The notes beneath the pieces are model-generated. The model worked only from the letters and a program-made list of their open reading frames with translations, ran no database searches and was not told the DNA's origin. From the NCBI GenBank assembly GCA_004565275.1, contig SDOX01000011.1, positions 457,881-521,880 on the forward strand: DNA of 64,000 bases, in the 5' to 3' direction. Positions 51,125-61,657 of this stretch are shown here, one piece after another. Made by a program: the position numbers and the translations under genes. Source of the stretch: Nannochloropsis salina CCMP1776. Its lineage: Eukaryota; Sar; Eustigmatophyceae; Eustigmatales; Monodopsidaceae. Every line of letters starts with the position of its first letter. The first letter of the stretch is position 1.

Positions 51125-52263
51125 CGGGCATAAGCAATGTCTCGCTCGAATCATTTCGTGATGTTTGTGTGATTAAAACCGCTCAGGCTCGGACATCACT
51201 TGCCCAAGACATTTGGTCAGAATGCATTCGCGGGTGGTAAATGGTAAGTTTCAATTGATTTGCCAGCAGATCAAATGATTTGTTACACTTCATTATAGAA
51301 GCCGTGCTAAGGACTTGACAGCCCTAGAATAAATCTATTCTTGAGCCCATGTTTTGTTTCAGAATGAAAAATTACTAGTGCGCTTCGCTGAACTATCAAA
51401 CGAAGCTGATTAAACAGCTTTAAGCCCGAATACGCTTTTTAATGTTGTAGTTCTTTGCGGGGGGTTTACTACCAAATTTTCGCACCGACATGCTTCGATA
51501 CAAAATACATATACGTGGTAAGACTTGGCTCACGTTGTGAAAATGATGTTGTGCCGCTCCCTCCTAGCACACCAAAAGCATCTCCCCTCTAAACTCACCA
51601 ATGAGACATAAAATGTAGCTGTTACCGTCCATGGATCTTTAATTGAGATTCAGGCACCCCACAAGCGACGTGTGGTACCTTGTCAAGGCTTTCAAACACA
51701 GGCCTTGACCAAGGCCTTCAAACACAGGCCTTGACCAAGGCCTTCAAACACAGGCCTTGACCAAGGCCTTCAAACACAGGCCTTGACCAAGGCATGCGTT
51801 TCAAACTTGTGTAACGAAAAGCGAATTCGGGGGAAAATTCAAATTCCTCAAACCGCCCAACGGCCCCTGCGCATCTACCCACTTTCTGTGTATGCGACGA
51901 CAAGTAATTCATACCAATGGCAAACCTTGACGGGCAGGGGGCGCATGAAGCGATCTCTTTGCTTTGTATCCGCAATTTGTTTATGGGACATACGTTCAGC
52001 GCTTTTTTTGGGGCTGTCGTTTCCATACAATCTGAGAAGTGTACGTTTCATTCCGCAGTCTGTCAGTTCAGGAGGCATAGGCTTTGAGGGCTATCAAAGC
52101 ATACACGTGTGGTTGCGTCACATTTCTTATTCATGAATCATTTACAACGCGTGTACTCAGGGTAAAGGCGATGTTTGATTGTGCTTCGTAACGTGCGTTC
52201 ACATGTGGGCATGGGCACAATGCTCATGTTGTTAAAGTGATAAAAGTGCGGTCGCCAATAACC
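51125..52263. other. Intergenic region with hairpin repeat array
   Basis: No gene is visible. It contains the 26-bp tandem array at 51684-51793 between the phosphoglycerate mutase 3' end and the MYB gene. Confidence 0.5.
51684..51793. repeat. Array of four 26-bp tandem repeats, each an inverted repeat
   Basis: The unit begins caaggccttcaaacacaggc and ends cttgac. Units start at 51684, 51710, 51736 and 51762; the first differs by one base (T for C) and a six-base partial copy follows. Each unit has 7-base complementary arms, CAAGGCC and GGCCTTG, around a 10-base loop, so single-stranded DNA or RNA of the array could form a row of hairpins. The array sits about 470 bases upstream of the MYB start. 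Confidence 0.95.
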
Positions 52264-54093
52264 ATGAGACTCTCACTTCTTGTTCTTCCTTCCTATAACA
52301 GAAATAGTCCATTGTTTACGCGTATCCGCGCACAGAAAAAGTCCCCACGTGCAACGATGCAGGAAGAGTGTATGTCGAGCAAGGATAATCAGACCTCAGC
52401 CTATAGCGCCAAGAACGGGAACAGACAAGACTTACCGAGCGCGGATTCGGAAGTCTCAGATACCGGCTCATGTGCAAAATGGACCAAAGAACTTGACGAC
52501 ACGCTACGCGCTGCGGCAGCTTGGTACGGAAATAGCTGGCACGAGATTGCAAGGCAGGTGGGCATGACAGGTAAACAATGTCGAGCCCGCTGGCACAATC
52601 AGATCCGTCCAGACATCAATCATGACCCTTGGACCACAGAAGAGGACGAGATACTGGTTTGGGCTCACGCAAAACATGGAAATCGATGGTGTGAGATCGC
52701 AAAGCATTTGCCGGGTCGCGCTGAGAACAACATAAAGAACAGGTGGAATGCTGCGAAGCGTAAAATGATAAGAAGATGCGCTAGACGACACGAGCTGGTT
52801 TTGCGCTCTATGATATCAAGTGGTAAGAGTACAGGCAATAGTAGTAACAAATATGAAGAAGCAAAAAGTTGTAGCCCTGTAAGTGGCGGCAGCGACACCC
52901 ACGTCACACACGCGAGAAGCAATTATCGGAGCGAGGAAGAGAAATACTTGGCCGCGGAAAGCATTGATAATAGCCCCGGTACCAGTTGGCACGTAAGCAA
53001 CAAGGGTATTGATAGAGAGAACGAGGGGTGGCTGCGGCAGGTAACTTCTGATTCGGCGTCGTCAGCGTGTCGGCAAGGCAGTTGGCCGTCGGTGCAGCAT
53101 GTTGTGGGCCAAGCCCCGAATCAACCACCAAAACCTCCTGCGTCAATGGTTGACATTCCTCCGGAATGGTCAGGGGCCCAACACCGCGTCCTTGAAAGGG
53201 GTCATGCATCCAACGTGACAAGCTCTGGGCTTGCCTCGAAGTTTTCGAAGGACCACCCCCGACCCGAGGTGTATTACCGAAGAGGGAAGGAGGAGAACGT
53301 AAATGACGTCCCCCTTAAGCAGTCGCCATCATCCGTGTGGTCAACAACGTGTAATAGTATTGGATCACAGACCTTCGTCTCTCAGAACTGGTGTAACAAT
53401 ACGGCGAGGGAAGCGGTCGGATCTCACTTGCATCCACAGCGACTTCCAGGGGGGGGCATGGGCGATGACCTGTACACAAGCGAGGAAAACTTCGAGACAG
53501 CCCACAGCAAGAAAACGATGGACTTCGAAAAAGTGAAGACGACTGGAGTAGCTTTAGGTATATCCTATGAACAGACGAACTATGCTGGCAAGTTCCATCA
53601 TTCCATCGCGGAAAAGCACGAAAAGCTACCTCCCGACCTTGCGTCCACCTTTAATCAGGCGGCTTCAGCGCCTCTCCCCTCGCCATTGGTCTCCTCGTCA
53701 GCGGTCGAGTACACCGGGGCTTCACCTGACAAGGAGGTAGGGCAAGGTCGCGAGCAAGTATCCCAGAACTTTCAGGTTTGGAGGCATGCGTCATGCACGA
53801 CCGGCGACAAAAGAGCGCATCCGCCTGAAGGATTCGAAGTGCCTTGGCGTCATCCCAAAAAGTGGCATAAATGGATGGCCAAGTTCGAGCAGACAGATGT
53901 AAAAACAGAGGATGCCAATCTTTCAGCGTGCGACAGAACGATCCCTGCCAGGGACAAGGCTTTCAACAATTCAACCCGTGGCCTACGTTTACTGCGCGCT
54001 GTGCTGGCAAGTGCGGAAGACGCCGCACGTGGGAACAATGCTGAAGCCGTTTTGTGTAACAATCGGATTAGATTAGATAGCATAAAGAGTTAG
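52264..54093 (+). CDS. R2R3-MYB transcription factor
   Basis: One exon; 609 residues from the ATG at 52264, or 578 from the ATG at 52357 (MQEECMSSKD), which avoids a hydrophobic leader and may be the true start. Two adjacent MYB repeats occupy about residues 71-168: R2 with KWTKELDDTLRAAAAWYGNS and GKQCRARWHNQIRPDI, R3 with PWTTEEDEILVWAHAKHGNR and AENNIKNRWNAAKRKM. The Trp spacing and the NNIKNRW recognition helix match the c-MYB/R2R3 class. R3 keeps its first Trp, as in animal and protist MYBs and unlike most plant R2R3 proteins. The remaining 430 residues are polar, Ser/Asn-rich and without a recognised domain. It should bind MYB sites in nuclear DNA; targets are unknown. Confidence 0.9.
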   Translation: MRLSLLVLPSYNRNSPLFTRIRAQKKSPRATMQEECMSSKDNQTSAYSAKNGNRQDLPSADSEVSDTGSCAKWTKELDDTLRAAAAWYGNSWHEIARQVGMTGKQCRARWHNQIRPDINHDPWTTEEDEILVWAHAKHGNRWCEIAKHLPGRAENNIKNRWNAAKRKMIRRCARRHELVLRSMISSGKSTGNSSNKYEEAKSCSPVSGGSDTHVTHARSNYRSEEEKYLAAESIDNSPGTSWHVSNKGIDRENEGWLRQVTSDSASSACRQGSWPSVQHVVGQAPNQPPKPPASMVDIPPEWSGAQHRVLERGHASNVTSSGLASKFSKDHPRPEVYYRRGKEENVNDVPLKQSPSSVWSTTCNSIGSQTFVSQNWCNNTAREAVGSHLHPQRLPGGGMGDDLYTSEENFETAHSKKTMDFEKVKTTGVALGISYEQTNYAGKFHHSIAEKHEKLPPDLASTFNQAASAPLPSPLVSSSAVEYTGASPDKEVGQGREQVSQNFQVWRHASCTTGDKRAHPPEGFEVPWRHPKKWHKWMAKFEQTDVKTEDANLSACDRTIPARDKAFNNSTRGLRLLRAVLASAEDAARGNNAEAVLCNNRIRLDSIKS

Positions 54094-54625
54094 AACGTCC
54101 TGGAAAAGGGGCCCGACTCGGGGAAGAAGTACCTTAGTCCAAAGTGCTTGATTGCGCATACATGAAAAAAAGCCATTGAAAATTTCGGCAAATTGCAGGA
54201 AAAAGGAAACCTTGCGTAAAATTATTGGTATCTCGAATTGTTAATCATGCTTTTTCTTTCTCCCCTCGTCTTCGTTGTGGAGTCGTACCTTGGAAGGAAG
54301 CAGCGCCTCCCCGTTGACTGAAAACGAAGAGCAGTAGCTCCTTCATTGTAGTGCAACGTGTCTGCAGAAAATTCTTGCGGACTTCGAACAGCAAGGCATC
54401 AAACCACACAGTGTAGCGACCAACCCCCTTGTCCGGTCACAACGTGACCAAATTGACTTCTTTCTTTCACCGCCGATCCTCCCTGCAGCGACGTCTCCCT
54501 CCCAGCGAGGCAGTGACCTGGCACTGCCCCTGAAGATCTGCCCCTATTTCGTGACACAGCCGCCACCCTGTTCCACTTGCATTACACCACACTGACAGGA
54601 AAAGGGTTGACACGGATCTGCAGCC
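54094..54625. other. Intergenic spacer, promoter of the ferredoxin-like gene
   Basis: About 530 bases between two rightward genes. No feature beyond the expected MYB 3' UTR and the promoter of the ferredoxin-like gene. Confidence 0.45.
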
Positions 54626-55448
54626 ATGACTTTTGGTCGGTCTTCGGTGTGGCTGGCGCTGTGCGCGGTCGCTGCGCTTCTTTCCAATGAAGGCTATGCT
54701 TTCCTCTTCCCTTCAGCCCCGCTTCGTTCTGGTTCTGCCCACAGCAGCCGTGTCGCACCCGTGCACATGGGGTGGTTCGATGCTGTAAAGAAAGGTTTTG
54801 AGAATGAAGAAATGAGCCAGCCAGCACCCAACGCAGGCTTGAAAAATGTACGTAAACAGGTCGTGGTCGATTCCTGGAACGATGACGTGTGCTTTGTCGA
54901 ACCTCTTGCAAACTAGTCAGATGCGAAAACTTGCCTCGCATCCCTGAAATGAATGAAAGTCTCTAAAACAAGCATGCGAAGAGCGCGATCAATATTAGCG
55001 TCCCGCCCGCGAAAGCCGAAGAATGTCGTGATGGTCATGTCGTGTCATGTTTATTACAGGTCATGGAGAGAGAGAGAGACACACGCGCAGGGCGCCAAGA
55101 GACGTGACTTTTGTCCACCGCACATTCCTATCTCAAGACATGTATCTTAAATGCTATCAAATATATCATGTAATTCTGTTCGTTCCATCATTTTCCTCCC
55201 TTGCCGTCCAGGGCCCGCCCACGGTGTCTATTACCTTCATGCCCGCAGGGAAACAGGTCACCGCGGTGGCCGGACAGAGTCTGAAAGACGTGGCTCAGGC
55301 GGCGAGGATCCCGATCAAGTACAATTGCAAGAAGGGAGAATGCGGGACGTGTGAGGTGGTCCTGAATGGGAAGAAAGTGCGGACGTGCGTCGGCATTGTC
55401 CCCCGCGGGGCTCGCAAGAACGAAGTGACCATCAAGGTACCGAACTGA
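54626..55448 (+). CDS. Plastid 2Fe-2S ferredoxin-like protein with short Cys loop
   Basis: Two exons: 54626-54847 and 55212-55448 (donor AAT/GTACGT, acceptor ccgtccag, phase 0), 152 residues. Exon 1 holds a bipartite plastid address: a signal peptide ending EGYA, then FLFPSAPLRSGSAHSSRV, and the linker VHMGWFDAVKKGFENEE. Exon 2 is the beta-grasp ferredoxin fold: PPTVSITFMPAGKQVTAVAG, then IPIKYNCKKGECGTCEV with CX4CX2C, and the fourth Cys in VRTCVG only 11 residues later (Cys near 112, 117, 120 and 132). Photosynthetic ferredoxins have about 29 residues in that last gap, so this is not PetF but resembles the small ferredoxin-like plastid proteins of plants (GVCGTCK...). It may carry electrons to a specialised partner, or have a structural cluster. 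Confidence 0.86.
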
Positions 55449-55933
55449 GCAAGGGGACTTGAAGGAGGATAAACGACAGCAGCTATCTTGTACGCGGAAC
55501 GATGGAAATGTATGACATGACGGGGAAACCCAGACGTGGGGCCGGCGAGCGGCATGCAGTCGTGGCGCCCTTTGCTGACTCTTTTCCAGAGAGTCTCCTC
55601 GAAACCTTTCTTGGCTTTTCCTCTTCCCCGTATATTCTCCCTTTTCCTCTGCCCCCACTCCTATCCTTCTCAAGCCCCCTATCTCGTTCCCCGACATCCT
55701 TGCTCACCGACGACCTGAAAAGAAAGATGTGCCAACCCTCATGACTGAACTCGCCATCATTACGCCACGCCGCGCCTTACTCGTTCTTTGCTTTATTTAT
55801 CTCAACCCTTGTTGAACATCATTACATGCCTGATTACAAATTGAAGATGTCCTCGATGCCTTCAGCAAAAGAGCACACTTCAATATTCCCTCGCCGAGTC
55901 GTCCAGTCTCCATGTCCCTCTTTTCTCTTCCAT
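55449..55933. other. Intergenic region between convergent genes
   Basis: 3' flanks of the ferredoxin-like gene and the ZIP gene. A pyrimidine-rich run at 55600-55690 gives chance frames. No gene seen. Confidence 0.45.
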
Positions 55934-57082
55934 CTACATACGCGCCATACCAAGCACAGCCGCCATGATCACAAATCCCATCCCCACCGCCACCGAGGCC
56001 TCTTTCCCCGACGTCAGCTCGACGGCCTGCGGCACGAGTTCGAAGACCGAAAGACCGAGCATGATGCCCCCTACGCCTGCGAGCAGGGAGGCCACGGCCG
56101 CGGGTGTGAGCGAGGCGGGACCCAAACTTGCGACCAAGAGAACCGCACAGGGTTCCACCATGCCAGAGAGGAGAGCCACAAGCAAAGCCTTGTGTCGGCT
56201 CTGCGTGGCGACGTAGATGGGGATGGCGCAGGCGGCGCCCTCTGGGATGTTGTGGAAGGCGATGGCCACGGTCAAGGGCAAGCCTACCTGCAGGCCCTGA
56301 AGGGAGGCAGCGAATGTGGCGACGCCCTCGGGAAAGTTGTGCGCGGCAAGGGTGGCCGCGGTGAGAAGGCCTGACCAGAGGAGGCGGTTCCGTTCTCGCC
56401 GTTCCAGTGGCGAGGAAGGGGTAGAGGGAGGGGAGACGGGTTTCCACTCGGCGCCTGATCGACCCTCCCTCCTCCCCCAATGTGACGAGAGGAGGCCTTT
56501 TTCCTCTTCGTCTACCGACGCTGCCCGTCGTACATGCCCATGCGTGCTCGTTTCCTCATTTCCCCCACAACGACCACTCGCGCGAGGGCCGTTGGTACTG
56601 CTGTTGTTGTCGCGGTGTCTTCTTCCGTCGCTTTCTTCCACGATGGGCATTTCCACACTCGACCCGTGGCAGCCAGAGGCTTTGCCACCATTTGACCCGT
56701 TCTCATCGTCGCCTTGCCTCAAAAAGACGCTTAAGTCAGGCTCCGGCAACAAATGCTTCATTAAAAATATCAAGACAGCACCCACACAGGATAAAATAGT
56801 GCAATGCCATACAGAGACGCCGTCCACAGCGTCAGGAAAGATCTCTAAGATCGTCACAGCTATCATGAAGCCAGCAGCCATGCCTTGGGATAGACCCAGG
56901 CTTCGGTTTGTCATCCCATTGGATTGCATACAGACAATAACAGCGCCTAGTACGGTGGCCACGCCACTGAGTGTGCTGAGGAAAAGGGCGAGGGGCAAGG
57001 AGGAGGTTGCGTCAAGGGTGGGGGCTGGAGGAGGAAACTGGAGTGTTTTGGACGATAATGGTGGTGATGGCGAAGGAGACAT
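55934..57082 (-). CDS. ZIP-family metal transporter (ZupT-like)
   Basis: One exon, 382 residues. Three membrane segments (about 30-50, 65-85, 95-112) are followed by a hydrophilic loop of about 110 residues with His, Ser and acidic groups, then five more segments. The two ZIP signature helices are intact: AATLAAHNFPEGVATFAASL (His near 247) and AIAFHNIPEGAACAIPIYV (His near 275), which form the binuclear metal site. The HNFPEG/HNIPEG pair places it near bacterial ZupT and the eukaryotic ZIP subgroup with broad divalent-metal range. It should move zinc or iron into the cytosol from outside or from a vesicle; direction follows the family and was not tested. Long plus-strand frames over it are shadows. 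Confidence 0.9.
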   Translation of the reverse strand: MSPSPSPPLSSKTLQFPPPAPTLDATSSLPLALFLSTLSGVATVLGAVIVCMQSNGMTNRSLGLSQGMAAGFMIAVTILEIFPDAVDGVSVWHCTILSCVGAVLIFLMKHLLPEPDLSVFLRQGDDENGSNGGKASGCHGSSVEMPIVEESDGRRHRDNNSSTNGPRASGRCGGNEETSTHGHVRRAASVDEEEKGLLSSHWGRREGRSGAEWKPVSPPSTPSSPLERRERNRLLWSGLLTAATLAAHNFPEGVATFAASLQGLQVGLPLTVAIAFHNIPEGAACAIPIYVATQSRHKALLVALLSGMVEPCAVLLVASLGPASLTPAAVASLLAGVGGIMLGLSVFELVPQAVELTSGKEASVAVGMGFVIMAAVLGMARM

Positions 57083-57671
57083 CCTGCTAGATTTTTCTAT
57101 GGAAAGGTTGACGGGGATAATTTGCTCTTTATGGCTCGAAAAAGTCTTTTACTTCCATAAACAAAAATAAGTTGGAACGCGATTAGCGAAATCAAACTTA
57201 TTACAATTTTCAAAAAGAAAAGCCGCATGTGCGACACACATAAGCCTCGAAAGATACAAACTTTAGCAGAGTGCGTCGCAAGACAAATGGTGATGTCCAA
57301 GCCATTCTACCAAAAAGAGGTGGAGACCAGCAGAAAATGGATCTCGGGGCGTCTCCTGCAGCGTATCGTCCAACTGGCACCAGTGCAGGAGCCAGGGAAT
57401 AAAATGGGTCGAGAAGACGTAGTAAGGTCAGGTGCCCGATCACTTACCACGTGCCCCCGCAGGCTCATGAGGTACCAAATGCTCCGCTTGCTTGCCATCG
57501 TAACCAATGCCGGTGTATTTCGCAGTGGAACCGCGTGGACGATCGACCGTCGCTTAAACCTGTTGAGCACGGATCAGCGATCATGGCGTGGAACTGCTAC
57601 GCCTGTACGATGCGAGAAAATGTGACAAAAATACCTATTACAACCATCGATCCAGACACATGGACACAGTT
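57083..57671. other. Divergent region between ZIP and sedolisin genes
   Basis: About 590 bases with chance frames only. The sedolisin frame is open back to 57588, but the ATG at 57672 begins the signal peptide. Confidence 0.45.
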
Positions 57672-59702
57672 ATGAAAAATATGAGGGCAATCACGTTGTT
57701 ATTAGGTTGTATCCTGCCTTGCGCCGCCATGTCCTTCGCACTTCGCGAAACGCTGACGCGGTCTGCGGAAAGCTTTTCTGTCCAGCGTCGGATACTCCTG
57801 GAACCCGGTGTCCCGCAACACGTCCTAGGGCACGCCCGGCACTACGTACGAGAGGGCCGTGTCACCTACGAAGATGAATTGCGCCTTCAAATTGTGCTGA
57901 AGCACGAGCCAGCGTCTGTCGCTTTACTAGAGCGGACGGTGCTGAGAGTATCGGATCCCCGCGATTCCCTCCTGTACGGACGATATTTGAGCATTGAAGA
58001 TCTCACGGCATTGATTGGCGCCAATGTCGCTCATGTCGAAGCTGTCATGGACTTATTTCTCTCTTACGGCGTCAGGCGGAAGCACATCCAGGTGAATAAA
58101 AATCGGGATATCATCACCGTCAGACTCCCCGCGCCTCTGGCTGAGGAGATCTTTCAGACAACGCTGTATAGGTTCCGACACGTGAAGAAGGTCGAAGCCA
58201 ACATTATTCGAGCAATTTCACCCTATAGTTTACCGGAATCTATCGCTCCTTTGGTGTCGTTCGTCAGTGAGCTGCTCCGTTTTCCTGCCATTCGTGCTTT
58301 ACCCTTCGTGCCCTCTGCTTCCCGAGAGGGCGCATTTACTCCGGACCGCACCGCCTTCAATGCCTCTGCTTCACCCTCTGATGCGGCTTTTCAAACGTGT
58401 GGCCAAGATTGTGCGGGGTACGTCACCCCACAGGTGCTTGCGGACCGCTACAACCTTCCCACCTCTTTGGCGGAGTCCCGTGCCGACACCAACTCCATAG
58501 CCCTGGCAGAATTCCAGTTCCAGCACTACGACCGAAGGGATTTATATATATTTGGAAGAGCCTGTGGCGTGGACCGAGTTTCCGTTGAAAAGAAATACCA
58601 CCACAATGCGGCCGTCGTGTGCACGAGGGGCGGGGGGTGTATTGAAAGCTTGCTCGACATCGAGTGGGCCAACGTGGCGTCGGGGGGGGGAGCGATCCCA
58701 GTCTCTGTCTATTACTCAGTGCAATACAGTGTCTTGGACTGGATTTCGGCCGTGAACGACAACGAGGAGGCCGAGCTCGTCCACTCGGTCTCCTACGGCA
58801 ACGACGAGGCCCAGCAAGTCTCGGAGGAATACATGCAGAGCGTCAACACGGAGTTCATGAAAGCGGCGGCGCGAGGATTGAGCATCTTTGTCGCCTCGGG
58901 CGACCAGGGTGTGTATGGACGGGAGGGACCCGGGAATAATGTCTTTCATCCGGACTTTCCCGCCTCCTCTCCTTGGGTAACGAGCGTGGGGGGGACTGAT
59001 TTTGTGGCACCCTCCGTGACGGGTGAGGAGCAAGCCTGGTGAGTGTTTCGAGGTAGAGGAGATCGTGAGCCCCTCCCTGCATCGTTTACCTTGAGGGGAG
59101 ACTGATCCGCCGTTTCATGAAAGGCGGAGCGATGGATGCATTATCCCTATGTTTCGTGGTTGCGCTTCGCTTTGGCTTGAGACGCCCGTCCTTCCTTTCC
59201 TCTTTCGATTTTATTTCCCTTTCCTACTAGGGACGGCTCAGGAGGCGGGTTTAGCAACACCTTCCCTGTCGCTTCCTGGCAAGCGGCGGCTGTGGCTCAA
59301 TACAAGATGACCGCCGCCGGCACCTTGCCCCCCTCATTTCTCTGGAACGCGAGCGGCCGCGGCTACCCGGATGTCAGCTGCTTGGGAGGAAGTGTGAACC
59401 CATACTGCGTGAGTGCAGATGTTGGGGAGTTGGCTGGGGTGTGGGGCACTTCGGCCAGCACACCCGTGGTGGCAGGCATATTTGCTCAGTTGAACAACGT
59501 TCGATTGACGGCGAAGATGCCTCCGATGGGCTTTGTGAACCCGTTCTTGTATCAGAACATGGATTGTTTTTTTGACGTGAAGCAGGGAGTCAACGACGGA
59601 GGGTACAACTGGGGTTTCGCAGCCGTGGAGGGCTGGGACCCGGCGACAGGGGTTGGGACGCCGAATTACGCGAAACTGAAGGAGCGAGTTCTGATGGTGT
59701 AA
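57672..59702 (+). CDS. Sedolisin, tripeptidyl-peptidase I-like (S53), complete copy
   Basis: Two exons: 57672-59038 and 59231-59702 (donor CCTG/GTGAGT, acceptor cctactag, phase 2), 612 residues. MKNMRAITLLLGCILPCAAM is a signal peptide. The propeptide runs to about 200 and has the S53 pro-domain pattern (DPRDSLLYGRYLSIEDLTAL). In the catalytic domain the Glu/Asp pair is in CIESLLDIEWANV (near 324 and 328), the oxyanion Asp in VASGDQGVYG (near 410) and the Ser in WGTSASTPVVAG (near 529). The calcium site near the end, FDVKQGVNDGGYNWG and GWDPATGVGTPNY, is complete. Such enzymes act at low pH in vacuole or lysosome, removing tripeptides. The segment from 58183 onward is repeated downstream. Confidence 0.93.
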
Positions 59703-60137
59703 AGCATGGGGCAAGGGCCAAGATGATAGCAAGAAGTAAATGCGGAAAATGACCGTCAGGAGTGTAAATGAGAGGTATACGGTCGTGAGGAAACGGAATG
59801 TAAGAGAGGGTTTGCTTGAGCGTCGGAATTCCGTACACAGCGAATCGGGAAGAGGCATGAAAGGCAATGACACCGTCATTGAGGGAACCTGTATCCCTGC
59901 GCTATCAGGAGCGATCAAATTCTAGGTGAGAGTAAAGCCTAGTCAGGCAAAAAGGAAGCACAGAGGAAAGTGTACTTTATCGGCCACCTCGATGTGTCAG
60001 ACATTAATAAAGACAAAGAAAGAAATCGGCCCGCCATCAATTCTTTCCATATGGTACTTTGTTTGAGCTTTCTGCACGTATCCTCCACATCAGTCTGTTG
60101 TGGTCACACAAAAAAAATTTTTTCTATTGTGATAGGC
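58183..60137. repeat. Tandem duplication, first 1,955-bp unit
   Basis: The unit starts within the propeptide region of the sedolisin exon 1 (tgaagaaggtcgaagccaac) and extends through exon 2, its 3' UTR and flank to 60137. The following unit repeats it at an offset of exactly 1,955 bases. The copies share the two bases TG at the junction. The only difference I found is in an A/T run near the right end (eight A plus six T here, seven and seven in the second unit). Confidence 0.97.
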
Positions 60138-61657
60138 TGAAGAAGGTCGAAGCCAACATTATTCGAGCAATTTCACCCTATAGTTTACCGGAATCTATCG
60201 CTCCTTTGGTGTCGTTCGTCAGTGAGCTGCTCCGTTTTCCTGCCATTCGTGCTTTACCCTTCGTGCCCTCTGCTTCCCGAGAGGGCGCATTTACTCCGGA
60301 CCGCACCGCCTTCAATGCCTCTGCTTCACCCTCTGATGCGGCTTTTCAAACGTGTGGCCAAGATTGTGCGGGGTACGTCACCCCACAGGTGCTTGCGGAC
60401 CGCTACAACCTTCCCACCTCTTTGGCGGAGTCCCGTGCCGACACCAACTCCATAGCCCTGGCAGAATTCCAGTTCCAGCACTACGACCGAAGGGATTTAT
60501 ATATATTTGGAAGAGCCTGTGGCGTGGACCGAGTTTCCGTTGAAAAGAAATACCACCACAATGCGGCCGTCGTGTGCACGAGGGGCGGGGGGTGTATTGA
60601 AAGCTTGCTCGACATCGAGTGGGCCAACGTGGCGTCGGGGGGGGGAGCGATCCCAGTCTCTGTCTATTACTCAGTGCAATACAGTGTCTTGGACTGGATT
60701 TCGGCCGTGAACGACAACGAGGAGGCCGAGCTCGTCCACTCGGTCTCCTACGGCAACGACGAGGCCCAGCAAGTCTCGGAGGAATACATGCAGAGCGTCA
60801 ACACGGAGTTCATGAAAGCGGCGGCGCGAGGATTGAGCATCTTTGTCGCCTCGGGCGACCAGGGTGTGTATGGACGGGAGGGACCCGGGAATAATGTCTT
60901 TCATCCGGACTTTCCCGCCTCCTCTCCTTGGGTAACGAGCGTGGGGGGGACTGATTTTGTGGCACCCTCCGTGACGGGTGAGGAGCAAGCCTGGTGAGTG
61001 TTTCGAGGTAGAGGAGATCGTGAGCCCCTCCCTGCATCGTTTACCTTGAGGGGAGACTGATCCGCCGTTTCATGAAAGGCGGAGCGATGGATGCATTATC
61101 CCTATGTTTCGTGGTTGCGCTTCGCTTTGGCTTGAGACGCCCGTCCTTCCTTTCCTCTTTCGATTTTATTTCCCTTTCCTACTAGGGACGGCTCAGGAGG
61201 CGGGTTTAGCAACACCTTCCCTGTCGCTTCCTGGCAAGCGGCGGCTGTGGCTCAATACAAGATGACCGCCGCCGGCACCTTGCCCCCCTCATTTCTCTGG
61301 AACGCGAGCGGCCGCGGCTACCCGGATGTCAGCTGCTTGGGAGGAAGTGTGAACCCATACTGCGTGAGTGCAGATGTTGGGGAGTTGGCTGGGGTGTGGG
61401 GCACTTCGGCCAGCACACCCGTGGTGGCAGGCATATTTGCTCAGTTGAACAACGTTCGATTGACGGCGAAGATGCCTCCGATGGGCTTTGTGAACCCGTT
61501 CTTGTATCAGAACATGGATTGTTTTTTTGACGTGAAGCAGGGAGTCAACGACGGAGGGTACAACTGGGGTTTCGCAGCCGTGGAGGGCTGGGACCCGGCG
61601 ACAGGGGTTGGGACGCCGAATTACGCGAAACTGAAGGAGCGAGTTCTGATGGTGTAA
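60138..61657 (+). pseudogene. 5'-truncated duplicate of the sedolisin gene
   Basis: This copy carries the last 856 bases of exon 1 (60138-60993), the intron and the whole of exon 2 (61186-61657). It therefore has the full catalytic domain with Glu, Asp and Ser intact but lacks the first 170 residues: the signal peptide and most of the propeptide, together with the promoter. A frame open from an ATG at 60059 (MFELSARILHISLLWSHKKN), derived from the 3' flank of the first unit, runs into the sedolisin frame without a stop, so a protein without pro-domain is formally possible. S53 enzymes usually need the pro-domain to fold, so I call it a non-functional partial duplicate. Both units end with identical 3' flanks. 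Confidence 0.85.

Noticed and set aside
51684-51793. CRISPR array
   Set aside because: The repeats are directly adjacent with no spacers, and the context is a eukaryotic nuclear genome.
51718-52026. Minus-strand frame of 102 codons with repeated ending
   Set aside because: Its C-terminus is only the 26-bp hairpin repeat read as protein; no independent support.
60059-61657. Second functional sedolisin gene
   Set aside because: It lacks the signal peptide, most of the pro-domain and the original promoter, so it is called a truncated duplicate rather than a second gene.
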